Origin: Eutrophobius brisbanensis
Lineage (GTDB): Bacteria; Pseudomonadota; Gammaproteobacteria; Eutrophobiales; Eutrophobiaceae
Direction of reading: 5' to 3'
Length of the DNA: 64,000 nucleotides
Assembly: GCA_038131795.1 (NCBI GenBank)
Contig: JAYPQE010000003.1
Location: 1,426,001-1,490,000 of the forward strand
Positions within the stretch are counted from its first letter, which is position 1, and each line of letters begins with the position of its first letter. The translations under genes and the position numbers were made by a program. The notes below the pieces were generated by a model. The model saw only the letters and a program-made list of their open reading frames with translations. It searched no databases and had not been told where the DNA came from. Of this stretch, positions 27,993 through 37,215 are shown piece after piece.

Positions 27993-30492
27993 CCTTGCCT
28001 GGCGGGACCTGAAATCCAGCGGCCGGTCTCTGTGGATCTTCTGTGCCTGCCTGGTATTGGGGGTAACCCTGGTATCGGCTTCCAGTGGTCTGTATCAACT
28101 CATTAACATAGGTCTACTTGCCGACACCCGTGCCTATATGGGGGGCGATGTGGAAGTGGATTCCAAGCAACCCTTACCCGAATATGTAATCGACTGGATG
28201 AACCAGAATGGTGACGTCTCCATGGTCACTGAAGTGGACACCATGCTGGGTACCGATACCGGTTTCTTACGAGTGGAGCTGCAGAGTATGGACGAGCTGT
28301 ACCCATTATATGGGGAGCTGGTCCTGGATCCTGCAAAACCCCTGCAGGAGATCACGGCCTTTGCAGATGGCTACTGGGGCGTCGCCATAGACCCTGTCCT
28401 GGCAGACCGGTTGGAGCTCGGGCTCGGTGACAGTGTATATGTAGGTGCATTAGAGATGAAGGTGCGGGCAATGGTGCTTAACCAGCCGGACCGTAATCTC
28501 AGTGCTGACTGGCGGGGCACACCGGTATTATTGAGTGAGACTGCATTACAGGAATCAGAACTCATCCAGCCGGGCAGCAGAATTGATTATGACTATCACG
28601 TCAGGACAGACATGAATGCCTATACCTGGCAGGCCATGTTTTATGATCAATACCCCTATGAAATCTGGGAAGTTCGTACATTCTATGACCGTAGCCGCAG
28701 GATCTCCGAGCGCCTGGGACAGATCGCATCGGGTCTTTTGATCATTGGTTTTAGTACCCTGTTTATCGGTGGCCTGGGGGTATTTAACAGTATCCAGACC
28801 TATCTGCAGGGCAAGCTGAAAACCATCGCTACCTTGAGGTCATTGGGGCTGCGAAATCGTCGCCTGGCCATTGTTTATCTGTTACAGGTGGGAATACTCA
28901 GTGGAGGTGCAAGTCTGTTTGGTGTTTTTCTTGGTGGTGGCCTGTCATTAATCGGCGCAAAGGTGGTGGCTACCCAGATACCGGTGGCCATGACGGTATC
29001 GAGCTTGATCATTCCTAACCTTATTGCCCTGTTCTTTGGACTGTCTACTGCGTACACCTTTGCCTTACCGGCAATCGGTCGCGCCCTGTCTGTCAAACCG
29101 GCGACCCTGTTCCGGGGCAGCGCGGAGACAGATAAAGGCACACCTTATATGTGGCGAATCGCTACTATGACCTGTGGAATTTCTATCGTGTTGCTTGTCA
29201 TTATCGCCCTTCCCGATCCCCTGTTTGGCCTGGGCTTTGTTTCAGTGGTGGGATTGTTGCTGTTATTACTGGATATGGTCGTCAAATTTATCCGCAATAC
29301 CGCCAGGAAACTGGACCAATATCCGCTGGTAAACAATAAATTTGTGTTAAGGCTGGCCATCGCCAACCTGCACCGACCCGGTGCCCCGCTGAGGATTTCA
29401 TTGTTATCACTGGGTTCTGCTTTGACCCTGCTGGTAGCATGTACCCTGGTGGTCACGTCCCTGGTCAGGACCATCAACGAAACTATCCCTGCGGAGTCCC
29501 CTGCCCTGGTGCTGTATGACGCCTCCAACGATCAGGTGGACGCGGTGGTCGCTGCCATAGAAGAATCGTCCAGTACCCGCCGGGTGGATACCACACCGCT
29601 GGTTCGTTCACGAATCTCAGCAGTTAATGGTATGGGTCTTGCGGAACGTTATGACCTAAGTGAAGAACAGTTTCGGGATGCCTCCCAGGATGAATACAAA
29701 CTGAGTTATTCATCCAATAATATCGATAATGTCACCCTGGTGGACGGTGCGTGGTGGGAAGGTGACATCACCGGGTTGCCGAAGATGGCCATGGAAGACC
29801 GCGAGGCGGGCCAACTGGACCTGAAGGTGGGGGACGTGATTACCTTTGACATAGAAGGTCGTACTCTTGATGCTGAGATCGCTGCTATCTTCAGTCAAAA
29901 GGGTGTGCAGACCAAGTTCTGGTTTGAAGGTATTCTGTCCAATGGCGCCCTGGACAGTTTCATCAACCGCCATGTGGGTGCGGCGTATATGGATGATAAC
30001 GAGGCCATTGCCGCCCAGCAAAGGATTGCGAGAGTTGCACCTAATGTAATTTCTGTGCGCACCGCCTCCCTGCTGGCATCCGCCCGGAACATACTGGGCA
30101 AGGCCACGGCAGGCCTGACCGTGGTTGCCGCCGTCAGTCTGAGTGCCAGCCTCCTGGTATTGATAAGCGTCATGGCAGCCGGGCGAACGAGACAGATCTA
30201 TGACGCCACGGTGTTATATTCTCTTGGGACCCGCATGTCGGCAATCAAGAAGAGCCTGCACATGGAATATATCCTGCTGGCAATTGTGACTTCCCTGTTT
30301 GCAGTGTTACTGGGTGCCGCCATTGCCCTGCCCTTATTACACATTCGGCTAAAACTCCCGTCAGAAGACCTGCTCTGGGTGGGCCTCCTGGTTGCGGTAT
30401 CTGTCAGTGGAATTTCCCTCAGCCTGGGATCGAAATATTTATTGAAAAGATTGCAGGTTAAACCTGCCGTCCTGTTACGTGGCGGAAACTGA
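27976..30492 (+). CDS. FtsX-like permease (YbbP type)
   Basis: I choose the ATG at 27976 (MPFLINLAWRDLK), with GAGG nine bases upstream; an upstream TTG at 27961 is in frame but less likely. The 838-aa protein has an N-terminal helix, a large periplasmic domain, and two blocks of FtsX helices (around residues 250-460 and 690-830) ending VKPAVLLRG. Such permeases with YbbA-type ATPases act as mechanotransmission or lipoprotein/substrate-extraction systems at the inner membrane. It overlaps the ATPase gene by 17 nt, indicating coupling. Confidence 0.9.
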   Translation: MPFLINLAWRDLKSSGRSLWIFCACLVLGVTLVSASSGLYQLINIGLLADTRAYMGGDVEVDSKQPLPEYVIDWMNQNGDVSMVTEVDTMLGTDTGFLRVELQSMDELYPLYGELVLDPAKPLQEITAFADGYWGVAIDPVLADRLELGLGDSVYVGALEMKVRAMVLNQPDRNLSADWRGTPVLLSETALQESELIQPGSRIDYDYHVRTDMNAYTWQAMFYDQYPYEIWEVRTFYDRSRRISERLGQIASGLLIIGFSTLFIGGLGVFNSIQTYLQGKLKTIATLRSLGLRNRRLAIVYLLQVGILSGGASLFGVFLGGGLSLIGAKVVATQIPVAMTVSSLIIPNLIALFFGLSTAYTFALPAIGRALSVKPATLFRGSAETDKGTPYMWRIATMTCGISIVLLVIIALPDPLFGLGFVSVVGLLLLLLDMVVKFIRNTARKLDQYPLVNNKFVLRLAIANLHRPGAPLRISLLSLGSALTLLVACTLVVTSLVRTINETIPAESPALVLYDASNDQVDAVVAAIEESSSTRRVDTTPLVRSRISAVNGMGLAERYDLSEEQFRDASQDEYKLSYSSNNIDNVTLVDGAWWEGDITGLPKMAMEDREAGQLDLKVGDVITFDIEGRTLDAEIAAIFSQKGVQTKFWFEGILSNGALDSFINRHVGAAYMDDNEAIAAQQRIARVAPNVISVRTASLLASARNILGKATAGLTVVAAVSLSASLLVLISVMAAGRTRQIYDATVLYSLGTRMSAIKKSLHMEYILLAIVTSLFAVLLGAAIALPLLHIRLKLPSEDLLWVGLLVAVSVSGISLSLGSKYLLKRLQVKPAVLLRGGN

Positions 30493-30503
30493 TTATTTAG
30501 TAA

Positions 30504-30532
30504 AAGGGGGCAAACTTATGTCTGTCCCCCTT
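30504..30532. repeat. Palindromic element or terminator after the ABC pair
   Basis: Arms AAGGGGGCAAAC and GTCTGTCCCCCTT with one mismatch around a TTAT loop. It is a relative of the perfect palindrome at 33462-33487 and may end the ABC operon. Confidence 0.6.
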
Positions 30533-30607
30533 GTCCCAGATCATGGCGGTTCAGACTGAGAAATGCTTTAATTCAGCCAATTAAATATAGAACTTACGGA
30601 GTGACTT

Positions 30608-31240
30608 ATGAAAATTCTTATAAACTCGATTCTACTTACATTTATTGGTTTGTCCCTGTCATGTGCCCAGACACAGAAGCAAAATGTACACGAGGCCCAT
30701 CACGCCAGTCTCGATGCCCATCTAACCCATATTCAACAGATCAAAGACCCTGCAGAACGTAAAAGGATGTTACGTATGCATATACAGATGATGAAGGAAC
30801 AGATGGAATCCATGGCATCAATGGGACATGGCGGAATGGGCGGTGGCATGGACCATGGCGGTGGCGGTATGGGCGGTGGTATGGGCGGCATGGACCACGG
30901 TGAAGGTGGTATGGGTGGATGTAACATGTGTAGCGGTGGTATGGATGGTATGAACATGGGAGGTGATGGCCCAAGTGGCGGCATGGGAGGTATGGGTCAG
31001 GGTAGCAGTGCCCCTGTCACCCCTCCCCATGGAGACAGGGGAGAATGCTCAAATTGCCATAGTGATGGCCGGGGCCAGGCTTCAGGTAATATGAGCGGTG
31101 GCATGGGCGGCATGGACCACGGCGGTGGCGGTATGGGTGGTGGCATGGGCGGTATGATGCAACACCATAATATGATGGTAAACATGATGAAACAGATGAT
31201 CAGTGTCCAGGAGTTACTACTGGATATGGTAGATGATTAG
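30608..31240 (+). CDS. Met/Gly/His-rich lipoprotein with one CxxCH
   Basis: A 210-aa protein with a lipoprotein-like signal (LTFIGLSLSC). Residues about 25-70 are helical and rich in His and Met (HEAHHASLDAHLTHIQQIK ... MHIQMMKEQME). Most of the rest is repeats of GGM/GGGMGGMDHGG, with CNMC and CSNCH interposed; the latter is a c-type haem motif but could also bind metal. Met/His repeats are typical of periplasmic copper-binding proteins. I do not know a named family. A clear terminator follows at 31297. Confidence 0.8.
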   Translation: MKILINSILLTFIGLSLSCAQTQKQNVHEAHHASLDAHLTHIQQIKDPAERKRMLRMHIQMMKEQMESMASMGHGGMGGGMDHGGGGMGGGMGGMDHGEGGMGGCNMCSGGMDGMNMGGDGPSGGMGGMGQGSSAPVTPPHGDRGECSNCHSDGRGQASGNMSGGMGGMDHGGGGMGGGMGGMMQHHNMMVNMMKQMISVQELLLDMVDD

Positions 31241-31296
31241 TCTGTCCAGATAACCGGGCCACCCTCTACTCAGGAGAGGCCACAAGCAGTACATTA

Positions 31297-31326
31297 ATGT
31301 GCGCCTACGGCGCACATATTTTTTAT
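31297..31326 (+). terminator. Rho-independent terminator
   Basis: A perfect nine-base stem ATGTGCGCC/GGCGCACAT with loop TAC, followed by an A and a run of six T, 57 bp after the stop of the Met-rich lipoprotein gene. Confidence 0.8.
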
Positions 31327-31533
31327 TGGGCCCTGATTTGAAGTGCATGCCCATCGTTTTAGTAACAGGGTGACGGGTTTTGCTTTTACTGGAATAAAGT
31401 GTAGAAGAGACTTGCCAAAAAATCATAATCGACATTTTAGCCCTTACTCTTCACTCGTCACACCTCACTCCTAACTTATCACCTACTCATGTACAATACG
31501 CTCATTAGATGAAGTTAACCCAAGGACAACCCA

Positions 31534-32775
31534 TTGACCAACGGACCTGACGAGCGCACTGATCGCGCATTTAAATACCCAAATTTTAGAAATTTTGTAG
31601 TTGCAAAGTTCTGTACGATCTTTGCGGTACAGATGCAAAGTGTCGCCATTGGCTGGCAGGTCTATGAAATTACCGGAGACCCCCTGGACCTTGGTTTAAT
31701 CGGTCTCGCGCAGTTTCTACCTTTTGTGATTTTGATTCTCCCTGCAGGACAGGTGGCCGATAGATTAAACCGACGATTGATACTGGGTTTTTGTTATGCA
31801 ACTGAGGCCATTTGTGCCGCGTTATTACTTGCATTGACCTTTATTGGTATTACCACCGTCTGGCCGGTACTTGCGGTGCTAGTATTGTTCGGCTCGGCCC
31901 GTGCATTTTCCCAGCCTGCCTCACAGGCCATAACCCCAAACCTGGTTCCCGCATCAGCGTTCCCAAATGCTATTGCGCTGAATTCGTCTTCTGGACATGT
32001 TGCAAGAATAGCCGGACCTGCGGCAGGTGGAATGTTATATATCCTGGGACCTAATGTCGTCTATTCCAGTGTTGCATTCATGCTCTGCTGTTCAGTCTTC
32101 CTGATGACCAGGGTCAAACTACCGGAAATCATTCGCGCAAAAGAGCCGGCCAGCTGGCATACCGTATTTGAAGGTTTACGTTTCGTAAAATCCCGTCCCA
32201 TGATCCTGGGGGCAATCTCTCTGGATTTATTTGCGGTTTTATTTGGTGGCGCGGTGGCATTATTACCTGCATATGCCAGTGACATTCTGCACACCGGGCC
32301 AGAGGGGCTGGGGATATTACGTACAGCACCAGCCATCGGTGCGGCCATCACCGCAGCAATTCTTGCCTATAGTCCCGTTATTCGAAATGTAGGTAACTGG
32401 TTATTTGGTGGTGTGGCTGTATTTGGCGTGGCGATTATTGTTTTTGGTCTTTCTGAAACGTTTCTATTATCACTTGCTGCCCTGATTGTTATGGGTGCAG
32501 GAGACATGGTTAGTGTGTATATCCGTCATATGCTGGTACAGCTTGAAACACCGGATGAGATCCGTGGCCGGGTCAGTGCAGTAAATGGGGTGTTCATTGG
32601 TGCTTCGAATGAATTAGGTGAGTTTGAATCCGGCGTCACCGCCGCCTGGTTTGGCCTGGTACCTGCCGTTGTCATTGGTGGTGCGGCCACCTTGATAGTG
32701 ACCGGGCTGTGGATGAAATTTTTTCCGCAACTGAGCAAAATGGACAGACTGCCGGGGCATTATAAGGACAGGTAG
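31534..32775 (+). CDS. MFS efflux transporter (EntS-like)
   Basis: A 413-aa protein with 12 predicted helices of the MFS_3/EntS type: N-terminal FRNFVVAKFCTIFAVQMQSVAIGWQVYEITGDPLDLGLIGL and loop motif GQVADRLNRR are characteristic. The family exports siderophores or drugs. The start is TTG at 31534, preceded by AAGGA eight bases upstream; no good ATG lies upstream. No siderophore genes are adjacent, so the cargo is unknown. Confidence 0.87.
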   Translation: MTNGPDERTDRAFKYPNFRNFVVAKFCTIFAVQMQSVAIGWQVYEITGDPLDLGLIGLAQFLPFVILILPAGQVADRLNRRLILGFCYATEAICAALLLALTFIGITTVWPVLAVLVLFGSARAFSQPASQAITPNLVPASAFPNAIALNSSSGHVARIAGPAAGGMLYILGPNVVYSSVAFMLCCSVFLMTRVKLPEIIRAKEPASWHTVFEGLRFVKSRPMILGAISLDLFAVLFGGAVALLPAYASDILHTGPEGLGILRTAPAIGAAITAAILAYSPVIRNVGNWLFGGVAVFGVAIIVFGLSETFLLSLAALIVMGAGDMVSVYIRHMLVQLETPDEIRGRVSAVNGVFIGASNELGEFESGVTAAWFGLVPAVVIGGAATLIVTGLWMKFFPQLSKMDRLPGHYKDR

Positions 32776-32848
32776 AATATCTCTCCTTCGTCATTCCCGC
32801 GAAGAGTAATATTGAATTATTTATTATCCTGTAATTCCTTTTAAATCC

Positions 32849-32870
32849 TGTTAATCCTGTCTATTTTTTT
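32849..32870. repeat. 22-bp direct repeat, copy 1
   Basis: Begins TGTTAATCCTGTC and ends in a T-run; the same 22 bp recurs at 33370-33391 on the other side of the dehydratase gene. Confidence 0.75.
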
Positions 32871-33237
32871 CATAAACAGCATCTGTCCTGGCTGCCATAA
32901 TAAAATCATTTTGGTGCAGGCCACCTATCTTGTGTGTCCACCAGGAGACTTCCACACTGCCCCATTCTATTAGTACTGCAGGATGATGGTCTTCAGCTTC
33001 TGCCAATTCTCCCACCTGGTTGGTAAACGCCAGTGCAGTAACAAAATTGTTAAAGATGTATTTTCGGACCAGGCGTTTAATACCGTCGACTTCGATGACA
33101 TTCCACCTCGGAACTTCGGGTTTAAGGTCATTAATTTCGTCATCGGTTAATCTGGGAGCGTCCACCCGGCAGGCTTCGCAGTGTTGTGAGGTTAGATTAG
33201 ACATTTTTGGTTCGCCATGATTTTTATTAGCCGTCAT
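32851..33237 (-). CDS. Pterin-4a-carbinolamine dehydratase
   Basis: A 128-aa protein (117 aa if started at the Met at 33204, MSNLTSQHC, which fits the family length better). The active-site pattern AEAEDHHPAVLIEWGSVEVSWWTHKIGGLHQND is diagnostic. The enzyme recycles the hydroxylated tetrahydropterin made by phenylalanine hydroxylase, or acts in molybdopterin metabolism. No phenylalanine hydroxylase gene is adjacent. The 3' end overlaps a dispersed direct repeat. Confidence 0.9.
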   Translation of the reverse strand: MTANKNHGEPKMSNLTSQHCEACRVDAPRLTDDEINDLKPEVPRWNVIEVDGIKRLVRKYIFNNFVTALAFTNQVGELAEAEDHHPAVLIEWGSVEVSWWTHKIGGLHQNDFIMAARTDAVYEKNRQD

Positions 33238-33283
33238 TCCGGAATTTGCATAGCAAGTATCCGGAATCCAGTTTAATTAAAGA

Positions 33284-33334
33284 ACGCCCATAGGGCGTAT
33301 ATATTAATTATTGGATTCTGGCTTTCGCCAGAAT
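33284..33334. repeat. Two REP-like hairpins
   Basis: ACGCCC-ATA-GGGCGT (33284-33298) and ATTCTGGC-TTTC-GCCAGAAT (33315-33334). The second is identical to the hairpin at 26109-26128 and again followed by GACG-type bases. Confidence 0.75.
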
Positions 33335-33369
33335 GACGTTATTTTTCTTTTTTAAAATCCTGTCAATCT

Positions 33370-33391
33370 TGTTAATCCTGTCTATTTTTTT
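33370..33391. repeat. 22-bp direct repeat, copy 2
   Basis: Identical to 32849-32870; followed at 33396-33410 by a TTGCCC-TTC-GGGCAA hairpin and a T-run that could serve as a plus-strand terminator. Confidence 0.75.
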
Positions 33392-33461
33392 ATGTTTGCC
33401 CTTCGGGCAATTTTTGTTTACTGGATACTGGCATTCGTCAGTATGACGGTAACAACCTATA

Positions 33462-33487
33462 AGGGGACAGACTTAAGTCTGTCCCCT
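33462..33487. terminator. Perfect 26-bp palindrome after the PQQ gene
   Basis: AGGGGACAGAC and GTCTGTCCCCT flank TTAA with no mismatch, five bases past the stop of the minus-strand PQQ dehydrogenase. It probably ends that transcript, although no long T-run follows. A relative lies at 30504-30532. Confidence 0.6.
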
Positions 33488-33492
33488 ATACA

Positions 33493-35187
33493 TTATTCAG
33501 GCAACGCAAACACCATCAACATACTGCTGCCAAACTGAACATTCAGTTCCGGATACATGGTGGCAAAGTGGCGGGTACCGGCAGAACCACCGCCTATGGC
33601 AACGGCCACATACTGCTTGCCATTGGCTTCATAACTGATGGGATAACCGGTAATGGCAGACCCCAGGCCAATCTCCCAGAGTTCCTCTCCGGATTCGGCA
33701 TCCACGGCACGAAAATAACGGTGCAGATCACCGTAAAACACCAGGTTACCGCCTGTTGCCAGCACCGATCCCAACGCAGCCCGTTGGTCCAGGTTCCAAA
33801 GCAGATTCCCGGTATTTGCCGATATAGCCGACAGCCTGCCCACCTGTTCATTGGTGCCTTGCATGAAATGCAGACCACCATAATCCAGACCGGAACGGCT
33901 TTGTTCTAACGGGACAACCTTGAATTCTGAACAGGAACTGGAGATTGGGCTATACACAACCTGGGTCTTTGGACTATAGGCGTTAGTCTGAAATAATTTC
34001 CCGCCTCGCATACCGGGACAGACCAGGTGAACATCCCCTACCTGCCTGGGAATAATGGCCTCATTGGGTGTAATTGCACCGGTCTCAGGATCAATATTGG
34101 AATATAGATTCTGGTATTCCACCAGTTGCTTGTTCCACAGGTGTTCACCAGTCTCGCGGTCAAATGCCCAGAGGATGCCGGGCTTACCCAGAAGATAAAT
34201 CACCTTGCGCATGGTGCCGCCGATCATGACATCGGCCAGGATGGGGTTGTCCTGGTGGTCCATGTCGTAATTGTCCCGTGGCTGCATCTGGTAAAACCAC
34301 CGAATCTTTCCGGTCTCTGCTTCCAGTGCGAGGACAGAGTTGGTGTAAAGCAGATCACCGTCCCCTGTGCCTTTGAGAATACCCGGATAGGGATAGGGAC
34401 TGGCAGTAGACCAGTAAACCAGTTTCAAATCCGGATCATAACTGCCGGATAACCAGAATGAGGCCTTCCTTCTACCTTCATAAGGTACCCCACCCCAGCT
34501 ATTGAAGTGTTCTGGCGGATCATCGGGACCAGCGACGGAGGAACGACGCCATAATTCCTGACCGGTATTGGCATCATGGGCAATGAGGGCACAGGCTTTG
34601 GATGTTCCCACACCGCAGGTCTGGCCGGCAAATATAATCCCATCGCCCACAATGGGTGGCGATGAATAATTGACCCGATCATCTGGATCCCCGGTCTGGA
34701 TCTCCCAGACCATCTCCCCTGTTTTTGCATCCAGGGCAACGAGAAAGGCATCATCTGTAGTGAATAAAATCTTTTCCTGGTAGATGGCCAACCCACGGGT
34801 GGTACCATTCATACCCCTGGGCAGGCGGCGCTGGTATTCCCAAATCAAATTTCCATTACTGGCGTCCAGGGCCTGGACCTTACCACCAGCATGGGAAAGA
34901 AACATGATACCGTTATAAACGATTGGCTCCTGCTCGGTTTCACCATCATTAAGATTCCATGCCCACGCCAACTGCAGGTTTTTAACATTGTCAGCATTGA
35001 TCTGCTCCAGCGGACTATATCCATTGGCATTATGGTTTCCGCGCCAGCGTAACCAGTTGGCAGGATCGGGATTATTAATGGCCGCATCATTGACCGGCGT
35101 AAAGTCCTGTAACTGCGCGAAACTGATCTGAGAAAAAAAAGTTAATATTGCAAAAACCAGAAGTGTGCCTCTTCGAATTAAAGTCAT
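33493..35187 (-). CDS. PQQ-type beta-propeller dehydrogenase, third paralogue
   Basis: A 564-aa quinoprotein with signal peptide (LLVFAILTFFSQISFAQ) and propeller W-motifs (ALDASNGNLIWEYQ, LEAETGKIRWFYQ, FDRETGEHLWNKQ). The presumed catalytic region reads RDNYDMDHQDNP, again D-x-D, and the usual Asn metal ligand position reads STASPYPYPG. It is clearly diverged from the tandem pair at 1-3319. It follows a small cytochrome c gene and module A in the same direction, so the cytochrome is a likely electron acceptor. Confidence 0.92.
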   Translation of the reverse strand: MTLIRRGTLLVFAILTFFSQISFAQLQDFTPVNDAAINNPDPANWLRWRGNHNANGYSPLEQINADNVKNLQLAWAWNLNDGETEQEPIVYNGIMFLSHAGGKVQALDASNGNLIWEYQRRLPRGMNGTTRGLAIYQEKILFTTDDAFLVALDAKTGEMVWEIQTGDPDDRVNYSSPPIVGDGIIFAGQTCGVGTSKACALIAHDANTGQELWRRSSVAGPDDPPEHFNSWGGVPYEGRRKASFWLSGSYDPDLKLVYWSTASPYPYPGILKGTGDGDLLYTNSVLALEAETGKIRWFYQMQPRDNYDMDHQDNPILADVMIGGTMRKVIYLLGKPGILWAFDRETGEHLWNKQLVEYQNLYSNIDPETGAITPNEAIIPRQVGDVHLVCPGMRGGKLFQTNAYSPKTQVVYSPISSSCSEFKVVPLEQSRSGLDYGGLHFMQGTNEQVGRLSAISANTGNLLWNLDQRAALGSVLATGGNLVFYGDLHRYFRAVDAESGEELWEIGLGSAITGYPISYEANGKQYVAVAIGGGSAGTRHFATMYPELNVQFGSSMLMVFALPE

Positions 35188-35229
35188 TCCTGCTCCTCCA
35201 CTATTTTAAAGTATTATTATTTTGACTAG

Positions 35230-35249
35230 ATTCTGACTTTCGCCAGAAT
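35230..35249. repeat. REP-like hairpin
   Basis: ATTCTGAC-TTTC-GCCAGAAT, one mismatch from the element at 33315-33334, lying between the PQQ and cytochrome genes. Confidence 0.7.
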
Positions 35250-35295
35250 GACGACGAAGTTTTTATTCTTGTTCTATAGTCTTAAGATCGCCGTA

Positions 35296-35571
35296 TTACT
35301 TTTTCAAACCAAAATTATTTGAAAGATAGTCGACTACGATATCTATTTCATAGTCCTGTAACGGTGCACCCTGCATGACCATCTGGTTAACCACAAAGCG
35401 CCATTGTTCAGGACTACGACTTGAGTCTGTGATATTTGTCAGGTCATGACACATGGTACAGACATCATCAACGATATCACTGCCCTCACCTTCCGGCAGG
35501 GCCGTTTGTGAAATTACGGGCGTTGTAAAAATATACAACAATAGCAGGGAAAGGATACGTCCTGTTTGCAT
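35296..35571 (-). CDS. Small periplasmic cytochrome c
   Basis: A 91-aa protein with a signal peptide (LSLLLLYIFTTPVISQ) and one haem motif, CTMCH. The remainder (SPEQWRFVVNQMVMQGAPLQDYEIDIVVDYLSNNFG) is typical of small monohaem cytochromes that accompany PQQ enzymes, though I see no clear Met ligand beyond the two in VVNQMVMQG. It starts 14 bp after the ankyrin gene of module A and precedes the third PQQ gene, suggesting one operon and electron transfer from that enzyme. Confidence 0.88.
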   Translation of the reverse strand: MQTGRILSLLLLYIFTTPVISQTALPEGEGSDIVDDVCTMCHDLTNITDSSRSPEQWRFVVNQMVMQGAPLQDYEIDIVVDYLSNNFGLKK

Positions 35572-35585
35572 GCTCCCGGCCCGTG

Positions 35586-37184
35586 TTATTGAGGCTGAGC
35601 GGTGGCATCACCGTAATCGATGCTGATATCCCGACCAAAAAAGTTAGAATAGGCATCAGGAGTGTTCATTTCATCACGGGAAATTACTGTCGCGCCTAGC
35701 TTGACAAGTAATTCGGCTGTGTCTTCATGTACACCATATGCGCCCACATTATTGAAAGAGGGGGCAATACCCATAGACATACTCCACGCAGTCTCACCAT
35801 TGGTATTTCTGGCATCCACCTCGGCACCGTGATCGACGAGATACTGAACAACATTGGTGGTCCCGGTAAACGCGGCTTTGTGTAATGCAGTTTCACCATC
35901 TTCATTGACCTCGTTAACATCAACTCCCTGGGCCAGAATGGCCTTGACAGCTTCCAGGGCCCGCGCCCTTTTTGCAGGGGAGGTATTGTCCTCCTGGTTC
36001 ATACCGGTACAGGATGACCGGGCAGCCACCATTAATGGGGTATTGCCATTTTTGGTGGTGATGGTCGCGTCTGCCTCGTATTTACTCAACATTTGTAGTA
36101 ATTCTGCATCAGCGGAAACGGCGGCCAGGAAATAAGGTGTCGCACCCACCATATTACTGACACTTTCACAGGAACTTCTAATGGCCGGTCCAATTAAATA
36201 ACTCTTCTCAATCTGTGCATTGGGATCGGCACCGGCGTCCAACAGGGCCTTGACCAATTTAGGCTGGTTGCTTGGGCGAACCCGGTAGGAAGGATCATAG
36301 GTAATGCCATGCATGTACGACAGACCGTTCTGATGGGCATGATGCAGGGCCGTTACTCCATTCTCATCTTTGGATTCATGATCGGCACCGGACTTAAGAA
36401 GAAAAATTGCCAGATCTTCGTGACCGCTGGCAGTGGCGATTACCAGCGGGTTTCCGTATTCAGCTGTTGCTTCATTGATATTGGCACCGGCATCAAGTAA
36501 CAAGCTTGCGGTTTCAATATCACCGGCACGGGCAGCATACATCATTGCAGTAAATCCACCGGGCGAGGGTTTCCATTCACATATACGACAGGTATTGGGA
36601 ACTCGTTCCTCTGACGGTAAGGTTTTTGGAGAAATATCAGCACCGTGCTCCAATAACAACCGGGTGATTTCAGCGTAACCACCTGCAGCCGCCCACATTA
36701 GCGGTGTCTGCCCCATTTTGTTTTCAGCTACATTCGGATTGGCACCGGCTTTCAATAACGCCGCCACAGCATCGGTGGTCCCGGTACGAACACAATCCAT
36801 AAGCAAGGTTTCACCTGACCATTTTTCGGCATTGGCATCGGCACCGGCATCCAGCAAAATCTTCACCACTTCACTGTTGCGGTTGGTGCAGGCCAGGGAT
36901 GCAGGCGTTACACCATACACGTTCTCCGCATCCGGGTCTGCGCCTTTCTTTACCAGTGCTTTAATCGTATCGATATCATTCCGATGCACAGCGTAGTGTA
37001 ATGCCGTTGTGCCATCTGCTTTCTTGCTATTGACATCAAGCTTTGATTTCAGCATTGCCTGAATAATTTCCGAATCACCTTTCTTAACGGCATTGATAAA
37101 TTCCATTCCGGAATCTGCAAGTACTGTTGTAGAAATGGCTGAAAACAGAAATACTGATAATGCATTTCGTAAAGACTGGTTCAT
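35586..37184 (-). CDS. Exported ankyrin-repeat protein, module A
   Basis: I start at the ATG at 37184 (MNQSLRNAL), with GGGAG five bases upstream; a longer frame to 37235 lacks a signal at its start. The 532-aa protein has a signal peptide (LSVFLFSAISTTVLA) and about ten ankyrin repeats of the form DGTTALHYAVHRNDIDTIKALVKKGADPD. An insert carries CRIC and later single Cys, unlike modules B and C. Ankyrin repeats bind proteins; export puts this one in the periplasm or outside. Third gene of module A. Confidence 0.9.
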   Translation of the reverse strand: MNQSLRNALSVFLFSAISTTVLADSGMEFINAVKKGDSEIIQAMLKSKLDVNSKKADGTTALHYAVHRNDIDTIKALVKKGADPDAENVYGVTPASLACTNRNSEVVKILLDAGADANAEKWSGETLLMDCVRTGTTDAVAALLKAGANPNVAENKMGQTPLMWAAAGGYAEITRLLLEHGADISPKTLPSEERVPNTCRICEWKPSPGGFTAMMYAARAGDIETASLLLDAGANINEATAEYGNPLVIATASGHEDLAIFLLKSGADHESKDENGVTALHHAHQNGLSYMHGITYDPSYRVRPSNQPKLVKALLDAGADPNAQIEKSYLIGPAIRSSCESVSNMVGATPYFLAAVSADAELLQMLSKYEADATITTKNGNTPLMVAARSSCTGMNQEDNTSPAKRARALEAVKAILAQGVDVNEVNEDGETALHKAAFTGTTNVVQYLVDHGAEVDARNTNGETAWSMSMGIAPSFNNVGAYGVHEDTAELLVKLGATVISRDEMNTPDAYSNFFGRDISIDYGDATAQPQ

Positions 37185-37215
37185 AAGGTCTCCCTGCTCT
37201 GTCTCTCGTAATTGT

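Noticed and set aside
30733..31185. Antisense Pro/His/Thr-rich ORFs opposite the Met-rich lipoprotein
   Set aside because: They are mirror images of the low-complexity GGM repeats and have no start signals.
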